From contig NZ_BPQU01000003.1 of the NCBI RefSeq assembly GCF_022179445.1, positions 248,001 through 312,000 on the forward strand: a stretch of 64,000 bases of DNA, in the 5' to 3' direction. Position 1 is the stretch's first letter, and each line of letters opens with the position of its first letter. Source of the stretch: Methylobacterium mesophilicum (lineage in GTDB: Bacteria; Pseudomonadota; Alphaproteobacteria; Rhizobiales; Beijerinckiaceae). Positions 44,749 to 53,769 of this stretch are shown one piece after another. The notes beneath the pieces were generated by a model. That model made no database searches, had not been told where the DNA came from, and saw only the letters and a list, made by a program, of their open reading frames with translations. Position numbers and translations under genes: made by a program.

Positions 44749-45174
44749 TCAGGCGAGCGTCAGGCCGACATCGACGTTGCCGCGGGTGGCGTTCGAGTAC
44801 GGGCAGACCTGGTGGGCGGCGTCCACGAGCTTCTGCGCGTCGGCGCGGTCGAGGCCCGGCAGGCTGATCGTCAGGTCGGCGGTGATGCCGAAGCCGCCCT
44901 CGGAGCGCGGGCCGATGCCCACATCGGCGGTGACGGTGGTCTCGGCCGGGACCTTGAGCTTCAGCGAGGGGGCGACCGCCTTCATGGCGCCGAGGAAGCA
45001 GGCCGAATAGCCGGAGGCGAACAGCTGCTCGGGGTTCGCGCCCGGGCCGCCGGCCCCGCCGAGCTCCTTCGGGGTCGCGAGCTTCACCTCGAAGCTGCCG
45101 TCGGCGGTCTTGGCGGCGCCGTCGCGGCCTCCGGTGGCGGTCGCGCTGGTGCGGTACTTCACGTCTACGGACAT
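44749..45174 (-). CDS. ohr: Organic hydroperoxide resistance protein, Ohr/OsmC family
   Basis: The ATG at 45172-45174 (complement) gives 141 residues, the usual Ohr length. The two peroxidatic/resolving cysteines are in YSACFLGAMK and in VCPYSNATRGNVDV; the latter sequence is diagnostic of Ohr rather than OsmC. Ohr reduces fatty-acid and other organic hydroperoxides with lipoylated protein as electron donor. An OhrR-like palindrome overlaps a good promoter just upstream; no ohrR gene is in the window. Confidence 0.93.
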   Translation of the reverse strand: MSVDVKYRTSATATGGRDGAAKTADGSFEVKLATPKELGGAGGPGANPEQLFASGYSACFLGAMKAVAPSLKLKVPAETTVTADVGIGPRSEGGFGITADLTISLPGLDRADAQKLVDAAHQVCPYSNATRGNVDVGLTLA

Positions 45175-45228
45175 GGTGCGATCTCCAGGAACAGGAAGGG
45201 AGTCGGCATATAGGGCCGGCACAGCCCT

Positions 45229-45259
45229 CATATAATCCCGAGATAGATTGTGCGCAATC
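45229..45259 (-). promoter_or_regulatory. ohr promoter with overlapping OhrR-like operator
   Basis: On the minus strand TTGCGC (complement of 45252-45257) and TATATG (complement of 45229-45234) are 17 bases apart, a well-spaced promoter reading into ohr. An inverted repeat GATTG-TGCG-CAATC (45246-45259) covers the -35 element. MarR-type OhrR repressors bind A+T-flanked palindromes at this position. The regulator itself is not nearby. Confidence 0.55.
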
Positions 45260-45263
45260 GATT

Positions 45264-46985
45264 TTACGGGTCGATCAGCGCGAAGCGGTCGACATCCACC
45301 AAGCCCTTGTCGGTGATCTTCAGGTGCGGGATCACGGGCAGCGGCAGGAACGCCACCTGCAGGAACGGCTCGGGCAGGACGACGCCGAGGCCGCGCGCCG
45401 CCGCCCGCAGGGTCACCAGCGCGGCACCGATCGCATCGAACGGGAGCAGGCTCATCAGACCGGCGACCGGCAGGGCGATCTCGGCGAGCACCCGGCCGCC
45501 CTCGACCACCACGAAGCCGCCCTCGATGGCGCCGAGCCGGTTCACCGCCACGGCCATGTCGGCATCGTCGGCGCCGACCACCGTGACGTTGTGGCTGTCG
45601 TGCCCGACCGAGGAGGCGATCGCGCCGCGCTTCAGGCCGAAGCCCTTCACGAACGCCACGCCGATGCCCCGCTGCCCCGCCGGCGTCTTCCCGTGGCGCT
45701 CCACCACCGCGACCTTGATGACGTCCTGATCGAGGTCGATCCGGCGCTCGCCCGCGCTGTAGGGCAGCGACAGGTCGTGCCGCAGGGTGATGAGCTTGCC
45801 CGGCACCACGCCGATCACCGGCGTCGATGGCCCGGAACCGGGGGCCGCGAAATCCGCCGCCGTCACCCGGCGGGCCCGCAGGCTGCCCCGGCCGATCGGC
45901 TGGATCGCGGGCCGGTCGGCGAACAGCGCGTCCTCCACCAGTCGCCCGGCGCTGAAGACCCGGGCGACGCGACACTCCAGGAAATCGTCGAGCACGACGA
46001 GGTCGGCACGCTGGCCCGGTGCCACCAGGCCGCGATCGTGCAGCCCCAGCGCCCGAGCCGCCGACCAGGAGGCCGCCCGGTAGGCCGCCAGCGGCGGCGC
46101 ACCCAGCGCGATCGCGGTGCGGACGACGTAGTCGAGGTGGCCCTCCTCGGCGATGTCGAGGGGGTTCCGGTCGTCGGTGCAGAAGGCCAGGAACGGCGCC
46201 GTGCGCTCGGTCAGGATCGGCGCCAGGGCGTGCAGGTCCTTGGAGACCGAGCCCTCGCGGATCAGCACGGTCATGCCCTTGGACAGTTTTTCCATCGCCT
46301 CCTCGGGCGTGGTCGCCTCGTGCTCGGTGCGGATGCCGGCCGCGATGTAGCCGTTGAGCGCGCTCCCGCGCAGAAGCGGCGCGTGGCCGTCGATCAGCCG
46401 GCCCTGGAACGCCGCGAGCTTTTCGAGGGCGCCCGGGTCGCCGGCGAGCACGCCCGGGAAATTCATGAACTCGGCGAGCCCGATCACCTTGGGATGGCCC
46501 GCGAAGGGCAGCAGGTCCGCCACCCCGATCCGCGCGCCCGAGGTCTCGAGGTGGTCGGTGGCCGGCACGCAGGAGGACAGCTGGACCCGCAGGTCCATCG
46601 CCAAAGTCTCGGACGAGGCCAGGAACCACACGAACGCCTCGGTTCCCAGCACGTTCGCCATCTCGTGCGGGTCGCACAAGCCGGTGGTGACGCCGTGGGG
46701 CAGGACGCAGCGCTCGAATTCCTGCGGCGGCATCAGCGAGGATTCGACGTGGAAATGCGTGTCGATGAAGCCCGGCACCACGACCTTGCCGGCGATGTCG
46801 ATCTCGCGCCGCCCGCGATAGCTGCCGAAGGTGCCGACGATCCGGTCGCCGCAGATCGCGATATCGGAGGCGACGAGGTCGCCGGTGACGAGGTCGAGGA
46901 AGCGCCCGCCCTTGAGGACGAGGTCGGCCTCGGTCCGGCCCTGGCCCTGGTCGATGGCCCGCTTCAGGAAATCCACTCGGTCCAT
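45264..46985 (-). CDS. ade: Adenine deaminase
   Basis: This 573-residue amidohydrolase converts adenine to hypoxanthine in purine salvage or use as nitrogen source. The metal-binding motif [16 protein letters not shown] lies near residues 75-90, followed by [18 protein letters not shown], both characteristic of the AdeC branch. [16 protein letters not shown] and [16 protein letters not shown] carry further ligands. The C-terminal domain contains [16 protein letters not shown]. The length is normal. It is divergent from ilvD and ends just upstream of the ohr promoter. Confidence 0.94.
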   Translation of the reverse strand: MDRVDFLKRAIDQGQGRTEADLVLKGGRFLDLVTGDLVASDIAICGDRIVGTFGSYRGRREIDIAGKVVVPGFIDTHFHVESSLMPPQEFERCVLPHGVTTGLCDPHEMANVLGTEAFVWFLASSETLAMDLRVQLSSCVPATDHLETSGARIGVADLLPFAGHPKVIGLAEFMNFPGVLAGDPGALEKLAAFQGRLIDGHAPLLRGSALNGYIAAGIRTEHEATTPEEAMEKLSKGMTVLIREGSVSKDLHALAPILTERTAPFLAFCTDDRNPLDIAEEGHLDYVVRTAIALGAPPLAAYRAASWSAARALGLHDRGLVAPGQRADLVVLDDFLECRVARVFSAGRLVEDALFADRPAIQPIGRGSLRARRVTAADFAAPGSGPSTPVIGVVPGKLITLRHDLSLPYSAGERRIDLDQDVIKVAVVERHGKTPAGQRGIGVAFVKGFGLKRGAIASSVGHDSHNVTVVGADDADMAVAVNRLGAIEGGFVVVEGGRVLAEIALPVAGLMSLLPFDAIGAALVTLRAAARGLGVVLPEPFLQVAFLPLPVIPHLKITDKGLVDVDRFALIDP

Positions 46986-47131
46986 CGTACGATTCGCCTC
47001 TCTCGCGTCCCGGTATCCGCCGGGAGCATGACACGGTCGCGTCCGCTTCGGCGACGCTTGCAGCGACGCGTCGGCGGGCGCAGAAGCCCCTACCTTTGAA
47101 AGATTCGCTTCTGAACCGATTGAACCGCGCG

Positions 47132-48961
47132 ATGCCCGCCTATCGTTCCCGCACCACCACCCACGGCCGCAACATGGCCGGCGCCCGCGGCCTCTGGCGC
47201 GCCACCGGCATGAAGGACGGCGATTTCGGCAAGCCGATCATCGCCGTGGTGAACTCGTTCACCCAGTTCGTGCCCGGCCACGTCCACCTGAAGGATCTCG
47301 GCCAGCTGGTCGCCCGGGAGATCGAGAAGGCCGGCGGCGTCGCCAAGGAGTTCAACACCATCGCGGTCGATGACGGCATCGCGATGGGCCACGACGGCAT
47401 GCTCTACTCGCTGCCGTCCCGGGAGCTGATCGCCGATTCGGTCGAGTACATGGTCAACGCGCATTGCGCCGACGCGATGGTGTGCATCTCGAATTGCGAC
47501 AAGATCACCCCCGGCATGCTCATGGCCTGCCTGCGGCTCAACATCCCGACGGTGTTCGTCTCGGGCGGCCCGATGGAGGCCGGCAAGGTCCAGCTGCCCG
47601 GCATCGCCAAGAAGGTCGATCTGGTCGACGCCATGATCGCGGCCGCCGACGACCGGATCTCGGACGAAGACGTGGCGGTGATCGAGCGCTCGGCCTGCCC
47701 GACCTGCGGCTCCTGCTCGGGCATGTTCACCGCGAACTCGATGAACTGCCTGACCGAGGCGCTGGGTCTGGCGCTGCCGGGCAACGGCTCGGTTCTGGCG
47801 ACGCACGCCGACCGCAAGCGCCTGTTCGTGGAGGCCGGCCACCTGATCGTGGACCTCGCCCGCCGCCACTACGAGCAGGACGACGCGAGCGTGCTGCCCC
47901 GCGCGGTTGCGAGCGTCACGGCGTTCGCGAACGCCATGACGCTGGACATCGCCATGGGCGGCTCGACCAACACGGTGCTGCACCTGCTGGCCGCCGCCCA
48001 CGAGGGCGAGGTGCCGTTCACCATGGCCGATATCGACCGGCTGTCCCGGCGCGTGCCGGTCCTGTGCAAGGTCGCCCCGGCGGTGGCCAACGTCCACATG
48101 GAGGACGTGCACCGGGCCGGCGGGATCATGGCCATCCTGGGCGAGCTCGACCGGGCGGGGCTGATCGAAACCGAGGTCGGCAACGTCGCCGCCGGGACCC
48201 TCGGCGCGGCGCTGGCACGCTGGGACGTCCGCGGCGCGCCCAGCGCCTCGGTCCAGAGTTTCTACCGCGCGGCCCCCGGGGGCGTGCCGACCCAGGTGGC
48301 GTTCAGCCAGGAATCCCGCTTCGACGAACTCGACCTCGACCGGGAGGGCGGGGTGATCCGCGACGCCGCCCACGCCTATTCGCGCGATGGTGGCTTGGCG
48401 GTGCTCTACGGAAACCTCGCCGAGCAGGGCTGCATCGTGAAGACGGCGGGCGTCGACGCCTCGATCCTGACCTTCACGGGGACCGCCCGGGTGTTCGAGA
48501 GCCAGGACGCCGCGGTGGACGGGATCCTCAACGGCAAGGTCACGGCCGGCGAGGTCGTGCTGATCCGCTACGAGGGCCCGCGCGGCGGCCCCGGCATGCA
48601 GGAGATGCTCTATCCGACGAGCTACCTGAAATCGAAGGGCCTCGGCAAAGCCTGCGCGCTGGTCACCGACGGCCGCTTCTCGGGCGGGTCCTCCGGCCTG
48701 TCGATCGGCCACGTCTCCCCGGAGGCGGCCGAGGGCGGGCTGATCGGCCTCGTGCGCGACGGCGACACCATCGCCATCGACATCCCGGCCCGCTCCATCG
48801 ACCTCGCCGTCGAACCCGCCGAGCTGGAGCGGCGCCGGGCCGAGCAGGACGCCGCCGGCTGGCAGCCGGCGAGCCCGCGCAAGCGCAAGGTCACCACGGC
48901 TCTGCGCGCCTACGCGATGCTCACCACCAGCGCGGCGCACGGGGCGGTGCGGCGGGTGTGA
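47132..48961 (+). CDS. ilvD: Dihydroxy-acid dehydratase
   Basis: I chose the ATG at 47132 because the product then begins [20 protein letters not shown], matching the family N-terminus; an in-frame TTG at 47096 would add 12 residues. The 609-residue enzyme makes the 2-oxo acids of valine and isoleucine biosynthesis. The iron-sulfur cysteines are in [12 protein letters not shown] and [18 protein letters not shown]. The C-terminal [17 protein letters not shown] is conserved. It is the single branched-chain amino acid gene here. Confidence 0.95.
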   Translation: MPAYRSRTTTHGRNMAGARGLWRATGMKDGDFGKPIIAVVNSFTQFVPGHVHLKDLGQLVAREIEKAGGVAKEFNTIAVDDGIAMGHDGMLYSLPSRELIADSVEYMVNAHCADAMVCISNCDKITPGMLMACLRLNIPTVFVSGGPMEAGKVQLPGIAKKVDLVDAMIAAADDRISDEDVAVIERSACPTCGSCSGMFTANSMNCLTEALGLALPGNGSVLATHADRKRLFVEAGHLIVDLARRHYEQDDASVLPRAVASVTAFANAMTLDIAMGGSTNTVLHLLAAAHEGEVPFTMADIDRLSRRVPVLCKVAPAVANVHMEDVHRAGGIMAILGELDRAGLIETEVGNVAAGTLGAALARWDVRGAPSASVQSFYRAAPGGVPTQVAFSQESRFDELDLDREGGVIRDAAHAYSRDGGLAVLYGNLAEQGCIVKTAGVDASILTFTGTARVFESQDAAVDGILNGKVTAGEVVLIRYEGPRGGPGMQEMLYPTSYLKSKGLGKACALVTDGRFSGGSSGLSIGHVSPEAAEGGLIGLVRDGDTIAIDIPARSIDLAVEPAELERRRAEQDAAGWQPASPRKRKVTTALRAYAMLTTSAAHGAVRRV

Positions 48962-49013
48962 TGGAGAACTGGTTTCGGGAGACGCCGTCTTTCGGGATTG
49001 GGAAATCGACTGG

Positions 49014-49044
49014 ATCCCGGGCGCCGCTTCGCGGCCCCGGGGAT
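49014..49044. terminator. GC-rich hairpin downstream of ilvD
   Basis: ATCCCGGGCGCCGC pairs with GCGGCCCCGGGGAT around a TTC loop, with 12 of 14 positions matched. It lies between the convergent ilvD and SGNH hydrolase genes. There is no T run, so termination would rely on the very stable stem or on Rho. Confidence 0.5.
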
Positions 49045-49106
49045 GACGCGTTGGATGTCCACGCGTCGAGATGATGCCTGGGCTTATCGCCGAGCCGACT
49101 TCCTCA

Positions 49107-49790
49107 TCAGCGCAGGGCCAGCATGAGGATCAGGCCGGCGATCACGATCGCAACCGCGGCGGCAAGCACCGCACGCCACCGTCTGCCGAACTTCCGCCTC
49201 GTCGCACCGCCGGGCGCGTGGTGCACATCCCCTACCGGCGCCCGCCCCAACGCCGACAGCATCAGCGGCTCGATCGCCTTGTAGCCAGCCGGGCTGAGAT
49301 GGAGGCCGTCGGTGGTGTAGGCCCGGCGCAGCGCCCCGGATCCGTCCGCCAGCACCGCGTGGTAGTCGATGAAGGTCGCGCCGTGCTCGTGCGCGTGGTC
49401 GCGGAGCCAGGCATTCACCGCAGCGATCATCGCCGGGGCGTCGGGGACCTCTGGATTCCACGGGATCCGGGCGGCCGGCATGATCGAGCCGACCCAGGCC
49501 GTCACGCCCATCGCCCGGGCTTCGTCGAGCATGCCGGCCAGCGTCCGGGCGATCTCGTCGGCGGGGACGAAGAACCCCTCGTTGCGCCCGATATCGTTGA
49601 CGCCGCAGAGGAGGTGGACGCCCCGGGCGCCGGTCTCCTCCAGGTCGCGGCGGAACCGCATGGTGATCCAGCGGGCCGTCTGGCCGGACCCGCCCCGGGG
49701 GATCAGGTCGTGGGCCGCGAAGGTCTCGGCCCGGTGGAATCCCCAGGCCTCGGTGATCGAGTCCCCGATGAACACGATCGGCGCGACCAA
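49107..49790 (-). CDS. SGNH/GDSL hydrolase with C-terminal membrane anchor
   Basis: The start is a TTG (complement of 49788-49790) three bases after the previous stop, with GGAGG eight bases upstream; no ATG precedes the first motif. The 227 residues show all four SGNH blocks: IVFIGDSITEAW, RGGSGQT, CGVNDIGRN and TTDGLHLSPAGY. A C-terminal hydrophobic span (WRAVLAAAVAIVIAGLILML) suggests a tail anchor with the enzyme facing the cytosol. It may act on acyl or acetyl esters. It is coupled to another SGNH gene and follows a GDP-fucose synthase gene. Confidence 0.87.
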   Translation of the reverse strand: MVAPIVFIGDSITEAWGFHRAETFAAHDLIPRGGSGQTARWITMRFRRDLEETGARGVHLLCGVNDIGRNEGFFVPADEIARTLAGMLDEARAMGVTAWVGSIMPAARIPWNPEVPDAPAMIAAVNAWLRDHAHEHGATFIDYHAVLADGSGALRRAYTTDGLHLSPAGYKAIEPLMLSALGRAPVGDVHHAPGGATRRKFGRRWRAVLAAAVAIVIAGLILMLALR

Positions 49791-49793
49791 CGC

Positions 49794-50825
49794 CTACGCC
49801 TCCGCGGGGAGGCCGAGCACCTCCGCGACCTCGGCCGCAAGGCGGTCGGCGATCGCCTGGCGGCCCTGTTCACCGACATGGACGATGTCGGTGAACAGGG
49901 CTCGCGTATCGGCTTCGAAGATCCGGCTGAGGTCCCGGGTCGTGAACGGCCCCTGCGTGAGGCCATCGGCGTCGAGCCGGCCCAGAACCTGCTCGATCCG
50001 AGTGTATTGGCGGTCGAGATAACCCAAAAACTCTTGGGAGGCGGTGTTCTGCTCGTCGCCGACCCGCTCGGTCTTGCGCACGATCGCCGGCTGCAGGAGG
50101 AACCGCACCGGCGCGCCGATGCCCCCGGACAGCCGGGCGAGGCGCTTCAGTGCCAGCTCGAACTGGCGCACCACTTCCCATTCCCAGATGTCGGACTGCC
50201 AGTTGGTCAGCGCCCGGAGGTTGTCGAGCCGGCCGAAGATCAGCGCCTGCAGGCTGTCGTAGCTCAGGTCCTCGGCGTCCGCGCCCGACTTCGTCGTGTT
50301 GAAGAAGTAGTCGTACAGGGTTTCCTGCGCGAAGTGGTTGTATGGGTAGCCGGCGCGCGGATCGAAGCTCCAGGGCTGGAAGATGTCGGTGGCGCCGCCC
50401 ATGACGAAGATCACGTCGGGCTGAAGGTCCATCAGCCGGGTCGTGATCAGGGCGATCATCTGGTTCAGGCAGGCGGAGGTCGCACCGAAATTGTAGACCC
50501 GGGCGCCTTCGCCGTGCAGGCGCTTCAGCCCGGTCTCCAATCGGCCCGGGATGGTGTCGGCGAAGACCTGGCCGTCGATCAACGTGCTGTCGCCGACCAC
50601 GAACACGCGCAGCGTCTCCGCGGGCGAGCGCGCCTCCGCGTGCATGTCGTTCCGGTAGCCGAGCGCGTCGTAGCGCCAGTTCTGGCCCGCCGCGGACGCC
50701 AGCGGCTTGCCGGCGAACTGCGTGTAGGGCGCCGGGAAACGGATGTTCGAATCGAAGTTGTGGAAGTCGCGGAGGAACGTGCGGCGCCGAGCCTGCTCGA
50801 TGTCGTCGGGGGCCCGTTGGGCCAT
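49794..50825 (-). CDS. SGNH hydrolase-like protein (large form)
   Basis: This 343-residue protein has VFVVGDSTLIDGQVFADTIP near residue 75 (catalytic serine), YNFGATSACLNQMI (second block glycine/asparagine region), VIFVMGGATDIFQPW in place of the usual G-x-N-D, and a C-terminal FTDIVHVGEQGRQAIA supplying the Asp-x-x-His pair. The NFDSNIRFPAPYTQF and NWRYDALGYRND segments resemble sugar-modifying SGNH proteins from polysaccharide clusters. No signal peptide is evident. It begins 49 bases after the GDP-fucose synthase stop, suggesting cotranscription. Confidence 0.78.
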   Translation of the reverse strand: MAQRAPDDIEQARRRTFLRDFHNFDSNIRFPAPYTQFAGKPLASAAGQNWRYDALGYRNDMHAEARSPAETLRVFVVGDSTLIDGQVFADTIPGRLETGLKRLHGEGARVYNFGATSACLNQMIALITTRLMDLQPDVIFVMGGATDIFQPWSFDPRAGYPYNHFAQETLYDYFFNTTKSGADAEDLSYDSLQALIFGRLDNLRALTNWQSDIWEWEVVRQFELALKRLARLSGGIGAPVRFLLQPAIVRKTERVGDEQNTASQEFLGYLDRQYTRIEQVLGRLDADGLTQGPFTTRDLSRIFEADTRALFTDIVHVGEQGRQAIADRLAAEVAEVLGLPAEA

Positions 50826-50873
50826 GCTGGTTCTCCCACCCGGTCGGATGCGGTGTCGTGATGCGTCCGCGCG

Positions 50874-51845
50874 TCAGCCGCGCAGCGTGGCGTGATTCTC
50901 GAGGAACCACCCGTAGGTCTGGTGCAGGCCCCGGTCGAGATCGATCTCCGGCTGCCAGCCCATGGCGCGCAGACGCGAGACATCCATCAGCTTGCGCGGC
51001 GTGCCGTCGGGCTTGGTCGCGTCGAACTCCAGGCGGCCCGCGTAGCCGATCACCCGGGCCAGCGCCTCGGCCAGCTCGCGGATGGTGCAATCCGCGCCGG
51101 TGCCGACGTTGATGTGCGACAGGTCCGGCCGGGTGTTGGCCGCGTAGACCGCGTCGTCCAGCTCCATCACGAACACGCTGGCGCGCGCCATGTCGTCGAC
51201 ATGCAGGAACTCGCGCATCGCCCGGCCGGTGCCCCAGACCGTGACGGACGCGCTTCCCGCCTGCTTGGCCTCGTGCAGGCGCCGCATCAGCGCCGGCAGC
51301 ACGTGGGCGTTCTGCGGATGGAAGTTGTCGTTGGGCCCGTACAGGTTGGTCGGCATCACGCTGCGGTAGCGGCGCCCGTACTGGCGGTTGTAGCTCTCGC
51401 ACATCTTGATCCCCGCAATCTTGGCGATCGCGTAGGGCTCGTTGGTCGGCTCCAGGATCCCCGTGAGCAGCGCGTCCTCGCGCATCGGCTGCTCGGCGTG
51501 CTTCGGGTAGATGCAGGAGGAACCCAGGAACAGCAGCCGGTCGACGTCGGCCACGTGCGCGGCGTGGATCAGGTTCGCCTGGATCAGCAGGTTCTCGTGG
51601 ATGAACTCGGCCGGGTAGGTGTTGTTGGCGTGGATGCCGCCGACCTTGGCGGCGGCGAGGTAGACCATGTCGATCCGGTTCCGGGCGAAGAAGGCCCGGA
51701 CCGCGGCCTGGTCGAGCAGGTCGAGGGCCTGCCGGTCCGCCGTGAGGATGCGCCCGTAGCCCAGCTCCCGCAGCCGGCGCACGATCGCCGACCCCACCAT
51801 CCCGCGGTGCCCCGCAACGAAGATGGTCCTGTCCCGCCCGTCCAT
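50874..51845 (-). CDS. fcl: GDP-L-fucose synthase
   Basis: The ATG at 51843-51845 (complement) gives 323 residues; an in-frame ATG at 51887 would add 14. GDP-L-fucose synthase epimerises and reduces GDP-4-keto-6-deoxymannose. The NADP motif is [17 protein letters not shown], the active-site segment [15 protein letters not shown], and the Tyr-x-x-x-Lys pair is in [28 protein letters not shown] and the [11 protein letters not shown] block match the family. No GDP-mannose dehydratase (gmd) gene is in the window, although the two usually occur together. Confidence 0.94.
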   Translation of the reverse strand: MDGRDRTIFVAGHRGMVGSAIVRRLRELGYGRILTADRQALDLLDQAAVRAFFARNRIDMVYLAAAKVGGIHANNTYPAEFIHENLLIQANLIHAAHVADVDRLLFLGSSCIYPKHAEQPMREDALLTGILEPTNEPYAIAKIAGIKMCESYNRQYGRRYRSVMPTNLYGPNDNFHPQNAHVLPALMRRLHEAKQAGSASVTVWGTGRAMREFLHVDDMARASVFVMELDDAVYAANTRPDLSHINVGTGADCTIRELAEALARVIGYAGRLEFDATKPDGTPRKLMDVSRLRAMGWQPEIDLDRGLHQTYGWFLENHATLRG

Positions 51846-52118
51846 CACGCGTCCAATCCCTGCGGCCAGCGCTCGCTCGGCCAGCATACCCCCGTCCGGG
51901 GCGGATATCGCCGCGCAAAGGCGGATTTTCTGAGGCGCACGGCATCGCGGCCGCTTCGGAGCGGGGGATGCCGCGTCAGACGCGAAGTGGCGAATACAAA
52001 TACAACTGAAAGTTGGTGTTAAGCATTCTACCAGAAGGTGTGCCGGTACCAGCCTAGCGCCCACCGGACTTCAGGTTCGGGGTGGAAGCGACCGGGCCGC
52101 GCAGCAATGGAGTCTGAG

Positions 52119-53684
52119 ATGCGTAACTCGACCGACGTCCCGGCTGGGCCGCGGACATCGAATGCCGCCCTGCGCCGGACGGCCGGCCGCATCGCCCCCC
52201 TGCTGGCCGGCACCCTGCTCGCCCTCCCGGTTGTCGCACCGGCGCAGGCGCAACTTCTCCGTGGGACTCTTGATACAAGCGGAGGCGGTATCCTGGGAAC
52301 AGGAATCACGGTCGGCACCACGAATCCCGGTACCGGCATCCTCGGGACCGGCCTGAATGTCGGCACCACCGGCGGCGGCGTCCTTGGGACCGGGGTGACC
52401 GTCGGCACCACCAATCCCGGCACCGGCGTCCTCGGCACGGGCCTGAATGTCGGCAGCACCAGCGGCGGCGTCCTCGGGACCGGCCTGCTGGTCGGGACCA
52501 CCGGCCCCGGTCAGGGCCTGCTCGGGACCGGACTGTACCTCGGCACCGTCGGCGGAGTCGCCGGCGGCGGTGGCGGCACCGGTGGCGGCGGCACCGGCGG
52601 TGGCGGCACCGGTGGCGGTACCGGCGGAGCAGGCGGTGCCGGTGGTGCGGGCGGCGCCGGAGGGGCCGGTGGCGCGGGCGGGACCGCTGGCGGTGGCGGC
52701 GGCGGCAACGGCCAGGGCATCTATATCGTGACCGGCAACGTCACGCAGTCCCAGGGCCAGACCTTCATCGCCGACCTGCGGCTCTCGCAGCTGTCCAGCG
52801 CCACCGGGATCGCGGCCAACAACACCAGCGCCCTCGCGGCCCCCGTCGCCGTGGGCGGCGATGCCATCGCGGTGGGCTTCGGATCGAGCGCGGCCGGGAC
52901 GGCGTCGACCGCGGTCGGAACCGGGGCATCCGCGGTCAACACCGGCAGCGTCGCCGTCGGCTACGCGGCGAGCGCACAGGGGCTGGGCGGCACGGCGGTC
53001 GGCACCGCATCCGCGGCGTCCGGAGCGGGCAGCACGGCGCTCGGCTTCGTCGCCGGCGCGACCGGCACGGGATCCACCGCGATCGGCGCGGCGGCCTCGG
53101 CCGCCGGCAACAACAGCGTCGCGCTCGGCAACGGGGCGGCCGCCAACCAGGCGAACACCATCGCCATCGGGGCCAACGTCAAGACCACCCAGGCCAACCA
53201 GGTGGCGATCGGCAACGCCGCCAACACCTACACCCTGGCGGGCGTCGCCTCGCAGGCGAGCGCCGCGGCGCAGAGCGGGGCGACCGCCTTCGTGACCACG
53301 GACGCCAGCGGCAACCTCGCGGCCTCGGCCTACGGCCCCTCGACCATCGCGGCGCTGGGCAACCGGGTCGATTCGGTCCAGTCCCAGGTCAACAACCTGG
53401 AGGCCAAGACCGACACGATGCAGCGCTACGCGGTGCAGACCCGCAAGGAGTCGCGGCAGGGCGTCGCCATGGCGATCGCGATGGCGACCGCTCCGATGCC
53501 CTCGGCGCCGGGCAAGACCACCTGGGCCACGAACGGCGCGACCTATCGCGGCGAGTGGGCCGGCGGCGTCGCGGTGGCGCACCGGCTGCCGACCTGCTGC
53601 GTACCGATCGCGGTCACGGCCGGCGTCGCCTATGCGGGCGAGAGCAACGTTGGCGTCCGCGCCGGTCTGGCCGGCGAGTTCTGA
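52119..53684 (+). CDS. Trimeric autotransporter adhesin, YadA-like
   Basis: The ATG at 52119 is preceded by GGAG and gives 521 residues. A signal peptide runs to about residue 45 (PLLAGTLLALPVVAPAQAQ). Residues 55-144 are six 15-residue repeats of the form GGVLGTGLNVGTT. A Gly-rich linker follows (about 146-198). Residues 240-375 carry YadA-head repeats such as STAVGTGASAVNTGSVAVGY. A short stalk coiled coil (LGNRVDSVQSQVNNLEAKTD) and a YadA-type membrane anchor (last 85 residues, ending RAGLAGEF) complete it. It should form a surface trimer, for example for plant or surface attachment. Confidence 0.85.
   Translation: MRNSTDVPAGPRTSNAALRRTAGRIAPLLAGTLLALPVVAPAQAQLLRGTLDTSGGGILGTGITVGTTNPGTGILGTGLNVGTTGGGVLGTGVTVGTTNPGTGVLGTGLNVGSTSGGVLGTGLLVGTTGPGQGLLGTGLYLGTVGGVAGGGGGTGGGGTGGGGTGGGTGGAGGAGGAGGAGGAGGAGGTAGGGGGGNGQGIYIVTGNVTQSQGQTFIADLRLSQLSSATGIAANNTSALAAPVAVGGDAIAVGFGSSAAGTASTAVGTGASAVNTGSVAVGYAASAQGLGGTAVGTASAASGAGSTALGFVAGATGTGSTAIGAAASAAGNNSVALGNGAAANQANTIAIGANVKTTQANQVAIGNAANTYTLAGVASQASAAAQSGATAFVTTDASGNLAASAYGPSTIAALGNRVDSVQSQVNNLEAKTDTMQRYAVQTRKESRQGVAMAIAMATAPMPSAPGKTTWATNGATYRGEWAGGVAVAHRLPTCCVPIAVTAGVAYAGESNVGVRAGLAGEF
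52281..52550 (+). repeat. Six 45-base repeats encoding 15-residue units of the adhesin
   Basis: Six consecutive 45-base units encode GGGILGTGITVGTTN-like and PGTGILGTGLNVGTT-like alternating halves, forming three 30-residue pairs. The units are similar at DNA level, so copy number may vary between strains. Confidence 0.8.
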
Positions 53685-53751
53685 CGGCGAGACGACGCGG
53701 CGGGGCCGGAACGACGTTTCGGCCTTGCGCCCGGGAAATTCCCCGGCATAG

Positions 53752-53769
53752 TGTCAAGTTATGTTGACA
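53752..53769. promoter_or_regulatory. PpsR/CrtJ-type operator TGTC-N10-GACA over the crtI start
   Basis: The palindrome AGTGTCAA-GTTATG-TTGACACT (53750-53771) contains a perfect TGTC-N10-GACA, the consensus bound by the photosynthesis-gene repressor PpsR/CrtJ. The crtI ATG lies in its centre. A TTGCGC at 53725-53730 and CATAGT at 53747-53752 (16-base spacing) could form a promoter whose start falls close to the ATG. Confidence 0.75.

Noticed and set aside
45324-47099. Long plus-strand open frame opposite adenine deaminase
   Set aside because: It is the antisense shadow of a clear AdeC-type enzyme, rich in Arg, His and Gln with no motif and no ribosome site.
47096-47131. TTG start for ilvD giving a longer N-terminus
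   Set aside because: The ATG at 47132 gives the conserved [14 protein letters not shown] start; the extension has no counterpart that I know of.
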